A stretch of 64,000 nt of DNA from Lentisphaerae bacterium GWF2_44_16 (GTDB lineage Bacteria; Verrucomicrobiota; Lentisphaeria; Victivallales; GWF2-45-14): positions 1 to 64,000 of the forward strand of contig MHBF01000081.1 in NCBI GenBank assembly GCA_001803225.1, in the 5' to 3' direction. The position numbers and the translations under genes are program-made. Below, in pieces: positions 61,770-64,000 of the stretch. The notes beneath the pieces are model-generated. The model made no database searches and was not told where the DNA came from. It saw only the letters and a list, made by a program, of their open reading frames with translations. Position 1 is the stretch's first letter, and every line of letters starts with the position of its first letter.

Positions 61770-61884
61770 AAATCAACTCCCAATTAAAAGAATTTTTGCA
61801 TTTTCAGCCTCAACATAAGTGAGTGACAGTACCCAAAAGCATCTCCATCCCCCCTTCGCAAACGAAGTTGAGCGAAGACAATAA

Positions 61885-61901
61885 GAGTGACTCCGTCACT
61901 C
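61885..61901 (-). terminator. Hairpin overlapping the guaA stop codon
   Basis: GAGTGAC-TCC-GTCACTC is a 7-bp perfect stem with a 3-base loop, overlapping the TGA of guaA at 61896-61898. In the leftward transcript it is followed by TTATTGTCTT, a modest U-rich tail, so termination is plausible. Confidence 0.5.
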
Positions 61902-63440
61902 CCATTCGATGGTGCCGGGGGGTTTTGATGTCAGATCATAAACTACCCGGTTGATGCCGCTGACTTCATTTATTATCCGGCTCGATATGGTTTCCAGCAA
62001 ATCATACGGAAGTTTGACCCAATCGGCGGTCATGCCGTCCATGCTTTCGACGGCACGCAGGGCTATTACGTTTTCATAAGTCCGCTCATCGCCCATGACA
62101 CCAACTGTCTTGACCGGAAGAAAGACCGCGAACGCCTGCCATATCTTATAATAATAACCGGCTTTTTTCATTTCTTCGACAATTATATAGTCAGCTTCTC
62201 TCAAGGGAGTCAAAGCTTCTTTGCTTACGGGACCGATAATTCGGACGGCGAGGCCGGGGCCGGGAAAAGGTTGTCTCATGACGATTTCTTCGGGCAAACC
62301 GAGTTGCCGCCCGACTTCTCTTACTTCATCTTTAAAGAGACGGCCCAGGGGTTCGAGGAGCTTGAGTTTCATTTTTTCAGGGAGTCCGCCCACGTTGTGA
62401 TGGCTTTTTATCATGGAACTTGGATTGCCGTCTATGGGAACGCTTTCAATCACGTCCGGATAAGTAGTGCCTTGTGCCAGAAAGCTTGCGCCTTTTATTT
62501 TGGAAGCGGCTTCTTCAAAGACTTTGACGAACTCATTGCCGATAATTTTTCTTTTTCTTTCGGGATCAGTAATGCCGGCAAGTTTCTTTAAAAAACGGGT
62601 TTCAGCGTCTATATACGTCAAATCCATCTTGAAATTTTTCGCGAATACATCCCGTACTTTTTCGGCTTCACCTTTGCGGAGCACTCCGTTATTGACAAAA
62701 ATGCACTTGAGCTGTTTGCCTATGGCCTTGTGTATAAGGGCGGCGGCGACGGATGAGTCAACTCCTCCGCTCAGACCGAGGATGACTTTTTCTTTTCCTG
62801 TTTTTCCTTTTATGTCCTTAATATTCTGTTCTATGAAGGAGGCCATTGTCCAGTTGCCTTTGCATCCGCATATGGAACAAAAATTCTTTATGATCTCTTT
62901 TCCGCGCGGAGTGTGAACGACTTCCGGATGAAACTGTATGCCGTAGAAATTTCTATCTTTTGAGACGACGGCGGCGTATTCAGTGTTGCCGGTTTCCGCG
63001 AGTTTTTTGAAGCCGGCGGGGATTTTCTGGACTTTGTCTCCGTGGGACATCCAGACCTGAAGTTTGGCCGGGAGGCCCTTGAAAAGCTTGTCTTTTTCTG
63101 AAACCCTTAATTCGGCCTTTCCATATTCGCGGGCTTTGCCCCTGGTGACTTTGCCGCCGAGCGTCTGTATGGCAAGCTGGAGGCCGTAACATATACCGAG
63201 TACCGGAATGCCCAGAGTGAAAATGGCCTTGTCGCATTTCGGAGCTTTTGGGGCGTAAACGCTTGCCGGGCCGCCGCTCAGGATTATGCCGGAAGGCATT
63301 TCTTCGCGTATTTTAGCGGCGGAAGTATAATACGGAAGTATTTTACTGTAAACATTGCATTCCCTGATGCGCCTGGCTATCAGCTGGCTGTATTGAGAAC
63401 CGAAATCCAGAATCACGATAGTTTCAATTTTTTCAGACAT
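61896..63440 (-). CDS. guaA: GMP synthase (glutamine-hydrolysing)
   Basis: 514 residues. Class I glutamine amidotransferase domain with [18 protein letters not shown], oxyanion loop SGGPASVY, catalytic Cys in [11 protein letters not shown] and the HPEV histidine; then ATP-pyrophosphatase domain with [19 protein letters not shown], and the dimerisation end [15 protein letters not shown]. Converts XMP to GMP. ATG 63440 gives the normal N-terminus; ATG 63476 adds 12 residues and is unlikely. Divergent from the AsnC-type gene. A stem-loop overlaps its stop. Confidence 0.97.
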   Translation of the reverse strand: MSEKIETIVILDFGSQYSQLIARRIRECNVYSKILPYYTSAAKIREEMPSGIILSGGPASVYAPKAPKCDKAIFTLGIPVLGICYGLQLAIQTLGGKVTRGKAREYGKAELRVSEKDKLFKGLPAKLQVWMSHGDKVQKIPAGFKKLAETGNTEYAAVVSKDRNFYGIQFHPEVVHTPRGKEIIKNFCSICGCKGNWTMASFIEQNIKDIKGKTGKEKVILGLSGGVDSSVAAALIHKAIGKQLKCIFVNNGVLRKGEAEKVRDVFAKNFKMDLTYIDAETRFLKKLAGITDPERKRKIIGNEFVKVFEEAASKIKGASFLAQGTTYPDVIESVPIDGNPSSMIKSHHNVGGLPEKMKLKLLEPLGRLFKDEVREVGRQLGLPEEIVMRQPFPGPGLAVRIIGPVSKEALTPLREADYIIVEEMKKAGYYYKIWQAFAVFLPVKTVGVMGDERTYENVIALRAVESMDGMTADWVKLPYDLLETISSRIINEVSGINRVVYDLTSKPPGTIEWE

Positions 63441-63625
63441 AGTATACCCGTTAAAAATTTTTGATGAATAAAACATTAAAAATAACGTCCTTTCCGCTAT
63501 TTTAAAACAGTAAAACCTGAATTATTGACAAATTTAAAGGCTTTATTATTTGATATTCGTTCTCTTCGTCGCTAAATTTGTAACTTATTTATGATATGAA
63601 CACAATATAAAAGAGGAGATAAATA

Positions 63626-63901
63626 ATGATAACAGGAATTGTATTAATCAATGTTGACCGCCCGCAGCTCAAAACTGTCATACAGGACGTTCTTAAAATC
63701 AAAGGGGTTACTGAAGTTTACGCTGTAGCGGGAGAATATGACCTCGTCGCGATGGTCAGGGTCAATGACAATAATGAGCTCTCATCCATCATAGCAGACC
63801 AGATGCCGCACCAGATAGAAGGTATTACGCATACCAAAACACTGATCGCGCTCAGCGCTTTTTCGGAAATTGATCTTGCTGAGGTTTTCAGCAAAAAATA
63901 A
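63626..63901 (+). CDS. AsnC/Lrp-type ligand-binding (RAM) domain protein
   Basis: 91 residues, a stand-alone effector domain with no HTH: GIVLINVDRPQLKTVIQDVL, AVAGEYDLVAMVRV and GITHTKTLIALSAF match the RAM fold of Lrp/AsnC proteins. Such domains bind small effectors and oligomerise. GAGGAG is directly before the ATG. A TTGACA at 63525 lies upstream without a good -10. Role unknown; it may regulate a partner protein. Confidence 0.85.
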   Translation: MITGIVLINVDRPQLKTVIQDVLKIKGVTEVYAVAGEYDLVAMVRVNDNNELSSIIADQMPHQIEGITHTKTLIALSAFSEIDLAEVFSKK

Positions 63902-63955
63902 CGATCAGCCCAAAGCTCTTTTTTATTTTTAATAAGTAGAGGGGAATTTGTTTTT

Positions 63956-64000
63956 ATGAAGATACTTCTTGCAAATCCCCCTTGGTATGAGGAAAATACT
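63956..64000 (+). CDS. Start of a probable B12-binding radical SAM protein (cut by window edge)
   Basis: Only 15 codons are visible: MKILLANPPWYEENT. This N-terminus is typical of B12-binding-domain radical SAM proteins, but the family cannot be confirmed because the radical SAM motif lies off the window. AGGGG lies 13 bases upstream. Confidence 0.5.
   Translation, partial: MKILLANPPWYEENT

Noticed and set aside
63525-63553. Promoter before the AsnC-type gene
   Set aside because: TTGACA at 63525 has no acceptable -10 at the right distance, so it is not listed as a feature.

Overview
The window looks like a chromosomal piece of a bacterium from the Planctomycetes-Verrucomicrobia-Chlamydiae superphylum, most probably Lentisphaerota. 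This is an inference from gene content: two prepilin-like (FTLIELL) proteins paired with secreted right-handed beta-helix proteins, GntR and LacI regulators next to carbohydrate genes, an AmmeMemoRadiSam cluster, a PVC-type ECF sigma factor, and indolepyruvate oxidoreductase. Housekeeping genes (recO, pyrF, ligA-like, rsmI, rsmD, guaA, a pseudouridine synthase, tRNA-Thr) are scattered among accessory genes. Both edges cut genes: the C-terminus of an alpha-2-macroglobulin at the left and the first 15 codons of a probable B12-binding radical SAM protein at the right.

Layout. 1-2.5 kb: alpha-2-macroglobulin end and a TMTC-like membrane/TPR protein. 2.7-8.9 kb: LacI-family regulator, M24-like protein, NodB deacetylase, a large TIM-barrel glycosidase-like protein and a mutarotase-like protein, all rightward and probably one carbohydrate operon. 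9-14.2 kb: iorA-iorB-paaK-ACT-trpB, an aromatic amino acid/arylacetate operon. 14.2-18.3 kb: an alpha/alpha-barrel protein and a calcium P-type ATPase, leftward. 18.4-19 kb: recO. 19-33.8 kb: two divergent, mirror-image operons, each beginning with a GntR-HTH protein fused to a solute-binding-protein-like domain, followed by a pseudopilin and a ~1100-residue beta-helix protein; the left arm also carries an aspartoacylase-like and an FAD oxidoreductase gene, the right arm a CapA-like gene. 33.8-40 kb: a group II intron maturase remnant, pyrF, and an AmmeMemoRadiSam locus (amrS, a mini Tat-signal protein, a secreted AmrB-AmrA fusion, and a membrane spermidine-synthase-like protein). 40-43 kb: hybrid histidine kinase and response regulator. 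43.3-46.6 kb: two paralogous CgeB-like glycosyltransferases around a membrane protein. 46.6-49.3 kb: a divergent NAD-dependent DNA ligase and a DEDDh exonuclease. 49.3-53.9 kb: MtaB-like methyltransferase, a membrane TIKI/TraB-like protein, rsmI and a pseudouridine synthase. 53.96-57.1 kb: tRNA-Thr followed by a degraded A+T-rich island with a transposase remnant, three tandem paralogous membrane-anchored small proteins, two homologous CWC-motif tails and a frameshifted RHS fragment. 57.1-64 kb: ECF sigma factor with a partner, a zincin-like protein, a coiled-coil envelope operon with two tiny genes, rsmD, guaA and an AsnC-type ligand-binding protein.

The most unusual parts are the mirrored regulator/pseudopilin/beta-helix operons (19-34 kb), the tandem small-protein island downstream of tRNA-Thr (54-57 kb), the secreted AmmeMemoRadiSam cluster, and the ferredoxin-less IorA in an operon with paaK and trpB. 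No CRISPR array, rRNA gene or intact insertion sequence was seen.
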